A DNA stretch of 64,000 bases, taken from NCBI GenBank assembly GCA_035651155.1, contig DASRGG010000025.1, forward strand, positions 94,231-158,230, read 5' to 3'. Shown here one piece after another: positions 1 to 8,611 of this stretch. The position numbers were made by a program, and so were the translations under genes. Numbering within the stretch: position 1 is the first letter of the stretch; the number at the start of each line of letters is the position of its first letter. The stretch comes from CF-39 sp035651155. Lineage in GTDB: Bacteria; Chloroflexota; Limnocylindria; P2-11E. The notes under the pieces are model-generated. The model saw only the letters and a list, made by a program, of their open reading frames with translations, did no database searches and was not told the DNA's origin.

Positions 1-487
1 GGCGCGGCTCACCGCGTTCCTGGATCCGTACGCCGATCCGCAGGGCGCGGGCTGGAACATCATCCAGTCGCTCATCGCGGTGGGATCGGGAGCCGCGACC
101 GGGAAGGGGCTCACCGCGGGCACGCAATCACCGCTCGGCTACCTGCCGATCGCGGAGTCGGACTTCGTCTTCGCGGGCCTTGCGGAGGACCTCGGCTTCG
201 TCGGCGCGGTCATCCTGTTCGCGCTGTACGTGGTGCTGCTGTTCGCGGCGCTGCGTATCGCGTTCCGGTCGCGCGACGCGTTCGGCATGCTGCTCGGCAG
301 CGGCATCGTCGCGATGCTGCTCTTCCAGATCCTCGTCAACGTCGGCATGGCGATCTCGCTCATGCCGGTCACAGGCATCCCGCTTCCGTTCATCTCGCAC
401 GGCGGCAGCTCGCTCGTCTCGATCTGCTTCGCGCTCGGCGTGCTGCAGTCCGTCTCCATGCGCCGCGCGGCCCCGGAGCTCGGCTAG
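1..487 (+). CDS. rodA: Rod shape-determining protein RodA (SEDS family), C-terminal part
   Basis: The frame is open from base 2 and lacks its 5' end outside the window. The visible 161 residues carry the SEDS signature: WNIIQSLIAVGSG, then a GKG and GTQS run, FVFAGLAEDLGF, three membrane helices, and the terminal SLMPVTGIPLPFISHGGSS loop that is nearly invariant in FtsW/RodA/SpoVE. SEDS proteins polymerise lipid II glycan strands in the inner membrane. The WNIIQ and LPF(I)SHGG wording fits RodA or FtsW; RodA is favoured because of the GTQS/LPxxxxDF context, but FtsW cannot be excluded from this fragment. Its stop overlaps the end of a decayed convergent gene. Confidence 0.88.
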   Translation, partial: ARLTAFLDPYADPQGAGWNIIQSLIAVGSGAATGKGLTAGTQSPLGYLPIAESDFVFAGLAEDLGFVGAVILFALYVVLLFAALRIAFRSRDAFGMLLGSGIVAMLLFQILVNVGMAISLMPVTGIPLPFISHGGSSLVSICFALGVLQSVSMRRAAPELG

Positions 488-771
488 CGCGACGGGCTCG
501 CGCGCGGGCGGCAGCACGAGCGCATCGCCTCGGGGAGGGCGACGAGCTGATGCTCGTCCTTCTCGGTCACCGCCCCGTCGGGGTCGATGATCACGTCGAG
601 GAGCAGGTCTTCGAACTCGATGAGCTCGTTCGTGACGTGGACGCGCTGCGCGACGTCGACCGAGAAGCGCTCGCGGCCCGGCTGGCCGTGACAGGCGATG
701 GTGAATGGCCGTTCGGGATGGAAGAGCGACGCGCCGTTGGCCTGGGTCGCCCAGCCGCCGAGCCGGCTCGA
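484..771 (-). pseudogene. DUF402-family protein, 5'-truncated remnant
   Basis: Read leftward this frame gives 95 residues that match the core of DUF402 proteins: an ASLFHPERPFTIACHGQPG strand pair, a VAQRVHVTNELIEFED stretch, and the family hallmark LDVIIDPDGAVTEKDEHQL. The frame is closed upstream by a TAG at 772-774 and contains no ATG, GTG or TTG before the conserved core, so the N-terminal part and start are gone. The end overlaps the rodA stop on the other strand. It is most likely a decayed gene; a sequencing frameshift upstream is the alternative. DUF402 proteins are thought to be phosphatases or nucleotide-binding proteins; no function is claimed here. Confidence 0.6.
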
Positions 772-1084
772 CTAGCGCGTCCCGGAGGGACCATGCGTGC
801 GCGCGCAACCGCCGACCGGTGGCAGCAGGTCCTCGCGCCGCGCCTGCCGATCGAGCCATTAGGAATGCGTTTGTCGATGCGGCTGAGCGGGTACATCCGC
901 CTATACTTTGTCGTGAAAGGCCGCGAACGGGAGCAGTACGCGTGACCGTGTGACCAAGAGAGCCGGCGGTCGGTGCGATCCGGTGTCCACGAGCGCGGAA
1001 CTCGCCCGGGAGCCGCGGGGGCGAAGCGATGTAGCCCTCGCCGGGGTCACGCCCGTTAGCAGCGTGCTCGAGCGGAGAGCGATC
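772..1084. other. Non-coding stretch upstream of tRNA-Ala
   Basis: No convincing gene. A TATACT sequence at 902-907 could be a -10 element reading rightward toward the tRNA, but no good -35 lies 16-18 bases before it. The missing 5' part of the DUF402 gene may have lain here but I see no recognisable remnant of it. Confidence 0.4.
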
Positions 1085-1156
1085 GGGGCTGTGGCGCAGT
1101 GGGAGCGCATCACACTGGCAGTGTGGGGGTCGCGGGTTCGAATCCCGCCAGCTCCA
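1085..1156 (+). tRNA. tRNA-Ala (anticodon GGC)
   Basis: A 72-base cloverleaf. The acceptor stem pairs GGGGCTG with CAGCTCC (one G-T pair), discriminator A1156; the T arm carries GGTTCGAATCC. The anticodon stem TCACA/TGTGG encloses the loop CTGGCAG, giving anticodon GGC, which reads GCC/GCU alanine codons. The CCA end is not encoded. It lies directly in front of the leuS T-box leader, so the two may be transcribed together or the leader may start right after it. Confidence 0.93.
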
Positions 1157-1303
1157 CTAGCGAGCGAGGCGGAGCCAAGGAGGTCGCAACGTCCTTGGGC
1201 CGACGAGCGACGCTAGGAAGCCGCGAAGCGGCTTACCCGACAACTCTCAACTGGGGTGGTACCGCGGAAGTCGCCTTCCGTCCCCTTACCGGGGCGGAGG
1301 GCG
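1157..1303 (+). promoter_or_regulatory. T-box riboswitch leader of leuS
   Basis: The hallmark T-box sequence GGGGTGGTACCGCGG lies at 1253-1267. The antiterminator folds as textbook: GGGG pairs with CCCC at 1281-1284, the UGGNACC bulge follows, then GCGGAAG pairs with CTTCCGT. Upstream, CTAGCG (1157-1162) pairs with CGCTAG (1211-1216) to close a very short stem I that encloses a CCAAGGA/TCCTTGG hairpin, and AAGCCGC/GCGGCTT forms a further hairpin at 1218-1234. T-boxes sense uncharged tRNA, here presumably tRNA-Leu because leuS follows. I could not identify the specifier codon with confidence. Confidence 0.85.
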
Positions 1304-1309
1304 TTTTTT
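1272..1309 (+). terminator. Intrinsic terminator of the T-box leader
   Basis: CGCCTTCCGTCCC pairs with GGGGCGGAGGGCG through about 13 base pairs around a short TTACC-type loop, followed by six T at 1304-1309. It shares its left arm with the antiterminator, so the two structures are mutually exclusive. This implies transcriptional attenuation rather than translational control of leuS. Confidence 0.88.
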
Positions 1310-1383
1310 GTCGAGCGGAGACGAGCCGAGCGAGGCGATGAGCCGCCGAAGCGAACGCGAAGAATGGAAAGGAGGCGAGCGCA

Positions 1384-3807
1384 GTGGCAGTCGCGAAGGA
1401 ACGGACGGAGCGGTACGACCCGACGTCGATCGAGGCGAAATGGCTGGATGAGTGGGTGCGCTCCGGCCTCCACGAGACGCCGGACGACGCCGAGAAGGAC
1501 AACTTCTACTTCCTGACGATGTTCCCGTACCCGTCGGGTGAGGTGCACATCGGGCACTGGTACGCGTACACGCCCGCCGATGCCGCGGCGCGCTACCTGC
1601 GCATGAAGGGCAAGAACGTGCTCTTCCCGATGGGCTTCGACGCGTTCGGCCTGCCCGCCGAGAACGCGGCGATCAAGCGGAAGATGCATCCCGCGGTCTG
1701 GACCGAACAGAACATGGCTCACATGCGGGAGCAATTCCGCAAGATGGGTGCGGCCATCGATTGGCGGCGCGAGGTCGTCACCTGCTACCCCGAGTACTAC
1801 CGCTGGAACCAGTGGATCTTCCTGAAGTTCCTGGAGAACGGACTGGCCTATCGCGCCAAGGCGCCGGTGAACTGGTGCCCGAAGGATCAGACCGTGCTCG
1901 CGAACGAGCAGGTCATCGCGGGAAAGTGCGAGCGCTGCGGAACGACGGTCACCAGGCGTGACCTGGAGCAGTGGTTCTTCCGGATCACCAAGTACGCCGA
2001 CGAGCTGCTGCGGTTCGACCGCATCGACTGGCCCGAGCGCGTCCGCGTCATGCAGACGAACTGGATCGGGCGCTCGGAAGGCGCGGAGCTGGCGTTCCCG
2101 GTGGAGGGGACGAGCGAGACGATTCGGTTCTTCACCACGCGCCCCGACACGATCTACGGCGCGACGTTCATGGTGCTCGCGCCCGAGCATGCCCTGGTCG
2201 AGAAGATCGCGACGCCCGACCGCCGTGCGGAGGTGCGCGCCTACGTCGAGCGCGCCCGCAACATGGAGGAGATCGAGCGCACCACCGCCGAGCGCGAGAA
2301 GACGGGCGTCTTCACCGGCGCGTACGCGCGCAACGTGTTCAGCGGCGAGCGGATCCCGATCTGGATAGCCGACTACGTGCTGGCGACGTACGGCACCGGC
2401 GCGATCATGGCCGTGCCCGGCCACGACGAGCGCGACTTCGCCTTCGCGAAGAAGTTCGGCCTCGAGATCCGCGAAGTCATCTCACCCGACGGGAAGGAGC
2501 ACGCCTCGCTGTCGGAGGCGTACGTCGGAGACGGCGTCATGGTCCGGAGCGGGCCGCACAGCGGGACCCCCGTCGAGGCGGGGAAGAAGGTCATCGCCGA
2601 GGAGGCGAGGCGCCGCGGTATCGGCGGGCCGTCGGTCACGTACCGGCTGCGCGACTGGCTGATCTCGCGTCAGCGCTACTGGGGCACCCCGATCCCGGTC
2701 GTGTACTGCGACGCGGACGGGATCGTGCCGGTCCCGGCCGATCAGCTCCCGGTCGTCCTGCCGCGTGACGCGGAATTCGCGCCGGAGGGCGGCAATCCGC
2801 TGGCGCGGGTCGAAGCGTTCGTGAAGACCGCGTGCCCGACGTGCGGCAAGCCCGCGCGTCGCGAGACCGACACGATGGACACGTTCATGGACTCGAGCTG
2901 GTACATGTACCGCTACGTCGATCCGAAGATCGACGCCGCCTTCATGAACAAGGCCATCGGGCATCGCTGGCTGCCGGTCGACCAGTACACCGGCGGCATC
3001 GAGCACGCGATCCTGCACCTGCTGTACATGCGCTTCGTCTGCAAGGCCCTGCGCGACCTGGGCGAGCTGTGGTTCGACGAGCCCGCCCTGCGGCTGCAGA
3101 ACCAGGGGGTGATCGTCTTCGGCGGGACGAAGATGTCGAAGTCCCGCGGCAACGTGAAATCGCCGGACGAGTACACCGAACGCTATGGCGCGGACACGCT
3201 GCGCCTCTTCATGATGTTCCTGGGACCGTGGACGCAGGGCGCCGACTGGGACGCGGCCGGCATCGACGGCTGCCATCGCTTCCTGCGGCGCGTGTGGGAC
3301 CTGGGTGTCGCGCCGGCGCAGCCCGCCGGGCCGCGCGACGCCGACGTCGATCGCGCCGTCCACCGCACCATCCAGAAGGTCGGCGAGGACCTGGAGGCGT
3401 ATGCCTTCAACACCGCGATCGCGGCCATGATGGAGCTCACGAACACGCTGATGAAGGCAGCGGGGCCGAGCCGCGACGACGGCGTCTCGACGCTCGTGCT
3501 GCTGCTCGCTCCGTTCGCGCCGTACATCAGCGAAGAGCTGTGGCACCGCCGTGGCGGCACGGGCTCCGTCCACCGGCAGGCGTGGCCGGCGTTCGATCCG
3601 AAGCTCGCGTCCGCGACCGAGCTGACGATCGTCGTCCAGGTGGACGGCAAGGTGCGCGACAGGCTGACGGTCGCGGCGGGGACGCCGAGCGAGGAGCTCG
3701 AACGGCGTGCCCTCGCGAGCGGAAAGGTGCGGGCGGCGCTGGGTGGCGCCGCGCCCGCGAAGGTGATCGTCGTTCCCGGTAGGCTCGTCAGCATCGTGAC
3801 GAAATGA
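1384..3807 (+). CDS. leuS: Leucyl-tRNA synthetase
   Basis: The 807-residue product charges tRNA-Leu in the cytoplasm. It has the class Ia HIGH signature at residues 55-58 (context PYPSGEVHIGHWY) and KMSKS at about 583-587 (GGTKMSKSRGN). Between them lie a zinc-type CPKDQ...CERCG knuckle and a CP1 editing domain with the TRPDTIYG and GHDERD motifs. Length is normal for bacterial LeuRS. The start is GTG with AAAGGAGG seven to ten bases upstream, which fixes it. Expression is controlled by the T-box just upstream. The stop overlaps the next start as ATGA, so the two are translationally coupled. Confidence 0.97.
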   Translation: MAVAKERTERYDPTSIEAKWLDEWVRSGLHETPDDAEKDNFYFLTMFPYPSGEVHIGHWYAYTPADAAARYLRMKGKNVLFPMGFDAFGLPAENAAIKRKMHPAVWTEQNMAHMREQFRKMGAAIDWRREVVTCYPEYYRWNQWIFLKFLENGLAYRAKAPVNWCPKDQTVLANEQVIAGKCERCGTTVTRRDLEQWFFRITKYADELLRFDRIDWPERVRVMQTNWIGRSEGAELAFPVEGTSETIRFFTTRPDTIYGATFMVLAPEHALVEKIATPDRRAEVRAYVERARNMEEIERTTAEREKTGVFTGAYARNVFSGERIPIWIADYVLATYGTGAIMAVPGHDERDFAFAKKFGLEIREVISPDGKEHASLSEAYVGDGVMVRSGPHSGTPVEAGKKVIAEEARRRGIGGPSVTYRLRDWLISRQRYWGTPIPVVYCDADGIVPVPADQLPVVLPRDAEFAPEGGNPLARVEAFVKTACPTCGKPARRETDTMDTFMDSSWYMYRYVDPKIDAAFMNKAIGHRWLPVDQYTGGIEHAILHLLYMRFVCKALRDLGELWFDEPALRLQNQGVIVFGGTKMSKSRGNVKSPDEYTERYGADTLRLFMMFLGPWTQGADWDAAGIDGCHRFLRRVWDLGVAPAQPAGPRDADVDRAVHRTIQKVGEDLEAYAFNTAIAAMMELTNTLMKAAGPSRDDGVSTLVLLLAPFAPYISEELWHRRGGTGSVHRQAWPAFDPKLASATELTIVVQVDGKVRDRLTVAAGTPSEELERRALASGKVRAALGGAAPAKVIVVPGRLVSIVTK

Positions 3808-4211
3808 CCGCGGAGATCCGCCTCGCCGCCCTGTGCGACCACGCGCTCGTCGGGCAGGACGGCAAGGTCAGCCTGCTCGGCATCTTCCGGAACATCAGCG
3901 TGAGCGGGCTGCCCGCGCAGCATCCGCGCATGTTCCTCGTCGCGATCCTCGGGCTGGAGGTCGGCCCGCACGCGGTCGTGGTGCGGCTCGTGCGCCCCGA
4001 CGGCCAGCAGGCCATGCCGAATCCGCCGGAGATCTCCGTGCACGCCGCCGCGGGACAGGACGTCAACGTCATCGTCGAGCTCAACAACATGAGCTTCACG
4101 AGCTTCGGAACGCATCACTTCCAGCTGAGCGTCGACGGAGAGGCCATCGGCGATCTGCCCGTGCAGATCATGCAGATGCAGCCGACCGGGGAGCGTCGTC
4201 GCTCGAACTAG
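3804..4211 (+). CDS. DUF6941 family protein
   Basis: 135 residues beginning with an EIRLAALCDHALVGQDGKVSLLGIFRNI motif, which is the recognisable opening of the DUF6941 family of small all-beta proteins. A PPEISVHAAAGQDVNVIVELNN stretch and LSVDGEAIGDLPVQI follow, consistent with a beta-sandwich. There is no signal peptide or membrane helix, so it is probably cytoplasmic. The start overlaps the leuS stop by four bases (ATGA), implying coupled translation. Function is unknown. Confidence 0.75.
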   Translation: MTAEIRLAALCDHALVGQDGKVSLLGIFRNISVSGLPAQHPRMFLVAILGLEVGPHAVVVRLVRPDGQQAMPNPPEISVHAAAGQDVNVIVELNNMSFTSFGTHHFQLSVDGEAIGDLPVQIMQMQPTGERRRSN

Positions 4212-4294
4212 CGACGGCCCGTCACATGAACATGTGACGGCCGGAGGCCTCGTGACGTCTTCCCACGCGCCTCGCGAAGCGTGACCCTCGTCGC

Positions 4295-4849
4295 GTGCCA
4301 CGTCCCGTCGTGCTCGCCGTCGTCGCCGCGCTCGCCCTGGGCGCGGTCCTCGCCGTCGCGCGGATGCGCGCGCCCGCCGCGACCCCCGTCCCGCCCGTGG
4401 CCGCGGAGGAGACGCCAGCGCCGACGCCCGTCCCCCTCGTGGTCGTCGATGTGGGCGGCGCGGTCGCGCGCCCCGGCGTCGTCCGCCTCTCCTACGGCGC
4501 GCGCGTCGGCGACGCGGTCGCTGCCGCGGGCGGCGCGACCGCGGAGGCCGACCTCTCCTCGCTGAATCGCGCCGCGCTGCTCCGCGACGGCGCGCGCGTG
4601 TACGTGCCGCGCTACGGCGAGACGCCACCCGCGGGAAGCCTGGGCAGCGACGCGGAGACGAAGATCGACCTCAATCACGCGACGGCGGCCGAGCTCGAGG
4701 CGCTGCCCGGCATCGGACCCGCCACCGCCGGTCGCATCGTCCGATCGCGCGACGTGCGGCCCTTCACCAAGGTGGACGAGCTCCAGACGCGAGGCCTGGT
4801 GACGGCGCGCGTCCTCGCCGACATCCGCGACCTGCTGACCCTCCGTTGA
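4295..4849 (+). CDS. comEA: Competence protein ComEA-like (SLBB plus helix-hairpin-helix)
   Basis: 184 residues: an N-terminal membrane anchor (about residues 5-22), a proline-rich linker, an SLBB-type fold (VDVGGAVARPGVVRLSYGARVGDAVAAAGG), then a C-terminal HhH pair beginning KIDLNHATAAELEALPGIGPATAGRIV, the classic ComEA DNA-binding signature. ComEA binds incoming double-stranded DNA at the membrane and passes it to ComEC, which is the next gene and overlaps by four bases. The GTG start at 4295 is chosen because it precedes the hydrophobic anchor; a start at 4281 is not excluded. Confidence 0.9.
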   Translation: MPRPVVLAVVAALALGAVLAVARMRAPAATPVPPVAAEETPAPTPVPLVVVDVGGAVARPGVVRLSYGARVGDAVAAAGGATAEADLSSLNRAALLRDGARVYVPRYGETPPAGSLGSDAETKIDLNHATAAELEALPGIGPATAGRIVRSRDVRPFTKVDELQTRGLVTARVLADIRDLLTLR

Positions 4850-6918
4850 GCGTCCTGCTCGCGACGCCGCTCGTTCCCGCGGCGTGCGCCGCGGCGATCG
4901 TGGCGCTGGCGTTCCTCGGCGGCGGCGTCCCCGGATCGCTGATCGCCGTCGCGCTGCTCGCGGTCACCACGCCGCTCGCCGTCGCGAGCGTCGGCCCGCG
5001 GCGCGTCGTGTGGTCCGCGTGCGTCGCCGCGATCGCCGCCGTGGCCGCGCACGCGCTCCTGCCCGTCGCGCTCATCCCGCCGGGCGCCATCGCGCTCGAG
5101 GTCCCGCGCGCGGCGCTCGCGAGGCCGCTCGAGGTGCTCGTCCCCTCGCCGGAGAGCGCCGTGCTCCTCGGCATCGTGCTCGGGGAGCGCTCGGGCGTCC
5201 CGGCGGATCTCTCGCTCGCGTTCGCGAGATCGGGGACGACGCATCTCCTCGCGATCTCGGGCTTCAACATGACGCTCGTCGCGGCCGCCGTCTCCATCGC
5301 GCTCCGAAGACGCGCGACGCCGACGCTCCGCGCGCTCGTCGCGGTAGGGGCGATCGCGCTCTACAGCCTGCTGGTCGGCCTGTCGCCCAGCGTGCTGCGG
5401 GCGTCGCTCATGTCGACGGTCGCCGCGTTCGGCGTGCTCAGCGGTCGCCGGGCCGCTACGGCGAACGCGCTGTGCGCCGCGCTCGTCCTCATGCTCGCCG
5501 CCGATCCGAGCGCCATCGACGACATCGGCCTGCAGCTCTCGGCGCTGGCGACCGCGGGCCTCGTCCTGTTCCAGGAGCGGGTCGCGTCGCGGCTCGCGTT
5601 CCTTCCCGCGCCGGTCCGCGAAGGCGTCGCCACGACCCTCGCGGCGACGATCCCGACGCTGCCGGTGATCGCCGGCGCGTTCGGGCGGCTCTCGCTCGTA
5701 TCGGTGATCGCCAATCTCGTATGCGTGCCGCTCTTCCCGCTCCTCATGCTGGCCGGCGCCGCGACCGCCGCGGCGGGCGCGGTGTCGCTCGATGTCGCGC
5801 GCCCGGTGGCGATGCTCGCGTGGGCGTCGGCGTTCGCCCTCCGCGTCTTCGTGCAGGCCTTCGCGTCGCTGCCGCTCGCGGCGATCGACCTGCCGCCGGG
5901 CCCGCAGAGCGCGGCCGCCGTCGCCGCCGGCGAGGTCGTCGCGCTCGTGGCCCTCCGGCGTGCGCACCCACGTGCACTTCGGCTGCCGCGCGCGCGCTCG
6001 CTTGCCCTGCCGATACGCGGACCGTCATGGCGGCGCGGTCCGCGGATCGCGCACGTCCTCGTCGTCGTCCTCGCGTCCGTACCGGCGGTGTACCTCGGCC
6101 TGTCGCCCGCCAGCGCCGCGGCCGCGCGCGTGACGGCCCTCGACGTCGGTCAGGGAGACGCCTATCTCGTGGAGACGAGCGACGCGACGCTGCTCGTCGA
6201 CGGCGGTCCCGACCCGGCCCGCGTGCGGGACGAGCTCGGCGCGACGCTCGGCCCGTGGCGTCGCCGCATCGACGTGGTCGCCCTCACGCATGCGCACACC
6301 GACCACGGCGCGGGGCTCCTCGCCGTCCTCGATCGCTACGAGGTCGGCCTCGCCATCGAGCCGCAGGGCCTGAACGCGAGTCCGCTGACCGAGCTCTGGT
6401 CGTCGGGAGTCGCCGCGCACGGCATCCCGCGGCGCGCGGTCCGCGCGGGCGACCGCATCCAGCTCGGCGACACCCGCATCACGGTGCTCGCGCCCGATCC
6501 CGACCTTCGCGTCGACGTGCCGTCGCTCGTCCTGCGCGTCGAGCGCGGCGCGTTCTCCGCGCTCTTCACCGGCGACGCCGTCGACGACGCGCTCGCGCGG
6601 CTGCTCGACCGCCCCGAGGCGCTCCGCGCGCGCGTCTACGTTCCGCCGCATCACGGCGCGGAGACGCCGTACGCGTCGGCGCTTCGCGCGGCGGCGCATG
6701 CGGAAGCGGCGCTCATCTCCGTCGGCGCCGGGAACCGGTATGGTCATCCCACGCCCGCGACCCTCGCGGCGCTCGCCGGTATCCCGACGTACCGGACCGA
6801 TCAGGACGGGAGTGTGGAGATCGCGCTCGATGGGACAGGCCTCGTCGTCCGCACCCACGCGAACGGTCTTCCTCCTCCACGGAGAGGACCCCTTCCGTAT
6901 CCGGCTGCGCGCCAATGA
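4846..6918 (+). CDS. comEC: DNA internalisation channel protein ComEC/Rec2
   Basis: 690 residues starting with TTG inside the comEA stop (TTGA). The N-terminal half is strongly hydrophobic. The competence domain contains HLLAISGFNMTLVAAAV, a ComEC hallmark, and LSPSVLRASLMS. The C-terminal part is a metallo-beta-lactamase-like domain with THAHTDHGAG (first His near residue 482), LFTGDA and a VPPHHGA motif, which in ComEC is the putative nuclease that degrades the non-transforming strand. Together with comEA this suggests natural transformation capacity, although pilus genes are not in the window. Confidence 0.93.
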   Translation: MSVLLATPLVPAACAAAIVALAFLGGGVPGSLIAVALLAVTTPLAVASVGPRRVVWSACVAAIAAVAAHALLPVALIPPGAIALEVPRAALARPLEVLVPSPESAVLLGIVLGERSGVPADLSLAFARSGTTHLLAISGFNMTLVAAAVSIALRRRATPTLRALVAVGAIALYSLLVGLSPSVLRASLMSTVAAFGVLSGRRAATANALCAALVLMLAADPSAIDDIGLQLSALATAGLVLFQERVASRLAFLPAPVREGVATTLAATIPTLPVIAGAFGRLSLVSVIANLVCVPLFPLLMLAGAATAAAGAVSLDVARPVAMLAWASAFALRVFVQAFASLPLAAIDLPPGPQSAAAVAAGEVVALVALRRAHPRALRLPRARSLALPIRGPSWRRGPRIAHVLVVVLASVPAVYLGLSPASAAAARVTALDVGQGDAYLVETSDATLLVDGGPDPARVRDELGATLGPWRRRIDVVALTHAHTDHGAGLLAVLDRYEVGLAIEPQGLNASPLTELWSSGVAAHGIPRRAVRAGDRIQLGDTRITVLAPDPDLRVDVPSLVLRVERGAFSALFTGDAVDDALARLLDRPEALRARVYVPPHHGAETPYASALRAAAHAEAALISVGAGNRYGHPTPATLAALAGIPTYRTDQDGSVEIALDGTGLVVRTHANGLPPPRRGPLPYPAARQ

Positions 6919-7939
6919 GCTGGTGCTGTCGCTGCTCGCCGGCGCGCGCCCGGAGCGCGGTGAACTGGCCACGCGTCAGCTCGCGCCCTACGGAGGCGCG
7001 CTCGGCCTGACCCGGATCGACGCGCGCGCCGCCGACGCGCCGGATTCGATCCTCGTCGCGGGACGGTCGCAGGGTCTGTTCGCCGCTCCCGACGAGCGGC
7101 GCGTGGTGCTCGTCGAACACGCCGAGGCGCTCGCGCGCACCGAGGTCATCGAACGATTCCCCGAGGACGCGGCGCTCGTGCTCGTCGCGCCCGAGCCGAT
7201 GCGCTCGAGCCGCGCGCGCGGGCGGAAGCCGAAGGCGCCGGCGGGCGATCTCGCGCTGCTCGACGCGGTGGAGACGGCCGGGGGCGCCGTCGAGCGCTAC
7301 GACCGCCTCGTCGCGAGTGACGTGACGCGGTGGGTCTCCGCGCGCGCGCAGCTGCATGGGCTGACGCTCCGTGCGGACGCGCTCGACGCGCTCGCGTCGG
7401 CCCTCGGCGGCGACACCGAGCGCATCGAGAACGAGGTGCGCAAGCTCGCGGCGTGGGCGAACGGCGCGCCGATCGCTGCCGCGGACGTCCACGCGCTCGT
7501 GCCCGGCGCCATCGAATCCGACGTGTTCGAGCTCACGAAAGCCGTCGTGCGTCGCGACGTGCGGACCGCGGCGCCGCTGCTCGCGCGGCTGCTCGACGAG
7601 GGGAACGCGCCGCAGCAGCTGCTCGCCCTCCTCCTGTGGCAGTTCCGCGTGCTCCTCTTCGCCGCGAGCGATCCGAAACCCGCGGACGCGGAGCGGATGG
7701 CGAAGGCGATCCGCTCGTCATCCGGCGCGATCCTTCGCTACACGCGGTTCGCGCGGGGCCTCGGGGCGAAGGACATCGCGCGCGCGTACGAGGCGCTGTA
7801 CGCGTGCGACATCTCGATCAAGACCGGTCGTGCGGAGTCCGACGAGACGGCGCTCCTGCTGTGCGTCATGGATCTGTGCGGGATCCCCGGCGCGGACCTG
7901 CGCGACCTCCTGCTCGCCGACGTGCCGCGGAGAGGCTGA
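6830..7939 (+). CDS. holA: DNA polymerase III delta subunit
   Basis: About 369 residues. It starts with a P-loop-like FLLHGEDPFRIRLRANEL segment and ends in a helical region (LLALLLWQFRVLLFAASD) as in HolA. The clamp loader delta subunit opens the sliding clamp during loading. ATG 6830 lies 89 bases inside comEC; a start slightly downstream is possible because the conserved region begins around codon 13. The gene commonly follows comEC in bacteria. It converges on the leftward transaldolase gene nine bases later. Confidence 0.88.
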   Translation: MGQASSSAPTRTVFLLHGEDPFRIRLRANELVLSLLAGARPERGELATRQLAPYGGALGLTRIDARAADAPDSILVAGRSQGLFAAPDERRVVLVEHAEALARTEVIERFPEDAALVLVAPEPMRSSRARGRKPKAPAGDLALLDAVETAGGAVERYDRLVASDVTRWVSARAQLHGLTLRADALDALASALGGDTERIENEVRKLAAWANGAPIAAADVHALVPGAIESDVFELTKAVVRRDVRTAAPLLARLLDEGNAPQQLLALLLWQFRVLLFAASDPKPADAERMAKAIRSSSGAILRYTRFARGLGAKDIARAYEALYACDISIKTGRAESDETALLLCVMDLCGIPGADLRDLLLADVPRRG

Positions 7940-7948
7940 CGAGCGGCG

Positions 7949-8611
7949 CTATCGCTTCGCGGCGGCCCTCGCTTCCTGCGTCTTGCGGTAATCCTCGAGG
8001 AACTTCTTCTGGCCCGCGTCGGTCAGCGGGTGGTTGAACATCTGCTTCAGCACCGCGAACGGCATGGTCGCGATGTCGGCACCCGCGAGCGCGGCCTGCG
8101 TCACGTGCATCGGGTTGCGGATCGAGGCCGCGAGCACCTTCGTCGTGATGTGCTGCTGCCGGTACGCCGCGACGATGTCGGCGACGACCTTCATGCCGTC
8201 CTCGTTGATGTCGTCGAGGCGTCCCGCGAAGGGGCTGACGATGTACGCGCCGATCGCGGCCGCGAGCAGCGCCTGGTTCACCGAAAAGCAGAGCGTCACG
8301 TTGATGCGTACCCCCTCGCCGCCGAGCACCTTGCCGGCCGCGAGCCCGTCGGGCGTCATGGGGACCTTCACGATGACGTTCTTGTGCCACGACGCGATCC
8401 GGCGTCCCTCGACGATCATGTCGTCGCGGTTCTCGCTGACGACCTCGGCGGAGACGTTGCCGACGATCTGGCAGATCTTCTTGACCTGCGTTTCGTGATC
8501 TTGGCCGGCCTTCGCGATGAGCGTGGGGTTCGTGGTCACGCCGTCGATGACGCCCCAGCGGACGCCCTCGTCGATCTCCTCATAGATCGCGGTGTCGAGG
8601 AACAGCTTCAT
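7949..8611 (-). CDS. tal: Transaldolase / fructose-6-phosphate aldolase family
   Basis: 220 residues beginning MKLFLDTAIYEEI, with GVTTNPTLI and NVIVKVPMT; Lys82 in the latter is the Schiff-base lysine. QALLAAAIGAYIVSPFAGRLDD is also diagnostic. The short (about 220 residue) form belongs to the FSA/TalC subfamily, which moves dihydroxyacetone units in the non-oxidative pentose phosphate pathway or cleaves fructose 6-phosphate; sequence alone does not separate these. The start overlaps the pyrG stop (ATGA), so it is coupled to pyrG. Confidence 0.93.
   Translation of the reverse strand: MKLFLDTAIYEEIDEGVRWGVIDGVTTNPTLIAKAGQDHETQVKKICQIVGNVSAEVVSENRDDMIVEGRRIASWHKNVIVKVPMTPDGLAAGKVLGGEGVRINVTLCFSVNQALLAAAIGAYIVSPFAGRLDDINEDGMKVVADIVAAYRQQHITTKVLAASIRNPMHVTQAALAGADIATMPFAVLKQMFNHPLTDAGQKKFLEDYRKTQEARAAAKR

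Noticed and set aside
902..907. TATACT as a promoter for tRNA-Ala and the T-box
   Set aside because: No -35 at 16-18 bases and 178 bases from the tRNA; kept only as a remark.
4884..7010. A 708-codon rightward frame over comEC
   Set aside because: Out of frame with ComEC, arginine-rich low-quality protein, no motif; a shadow of the real gene.
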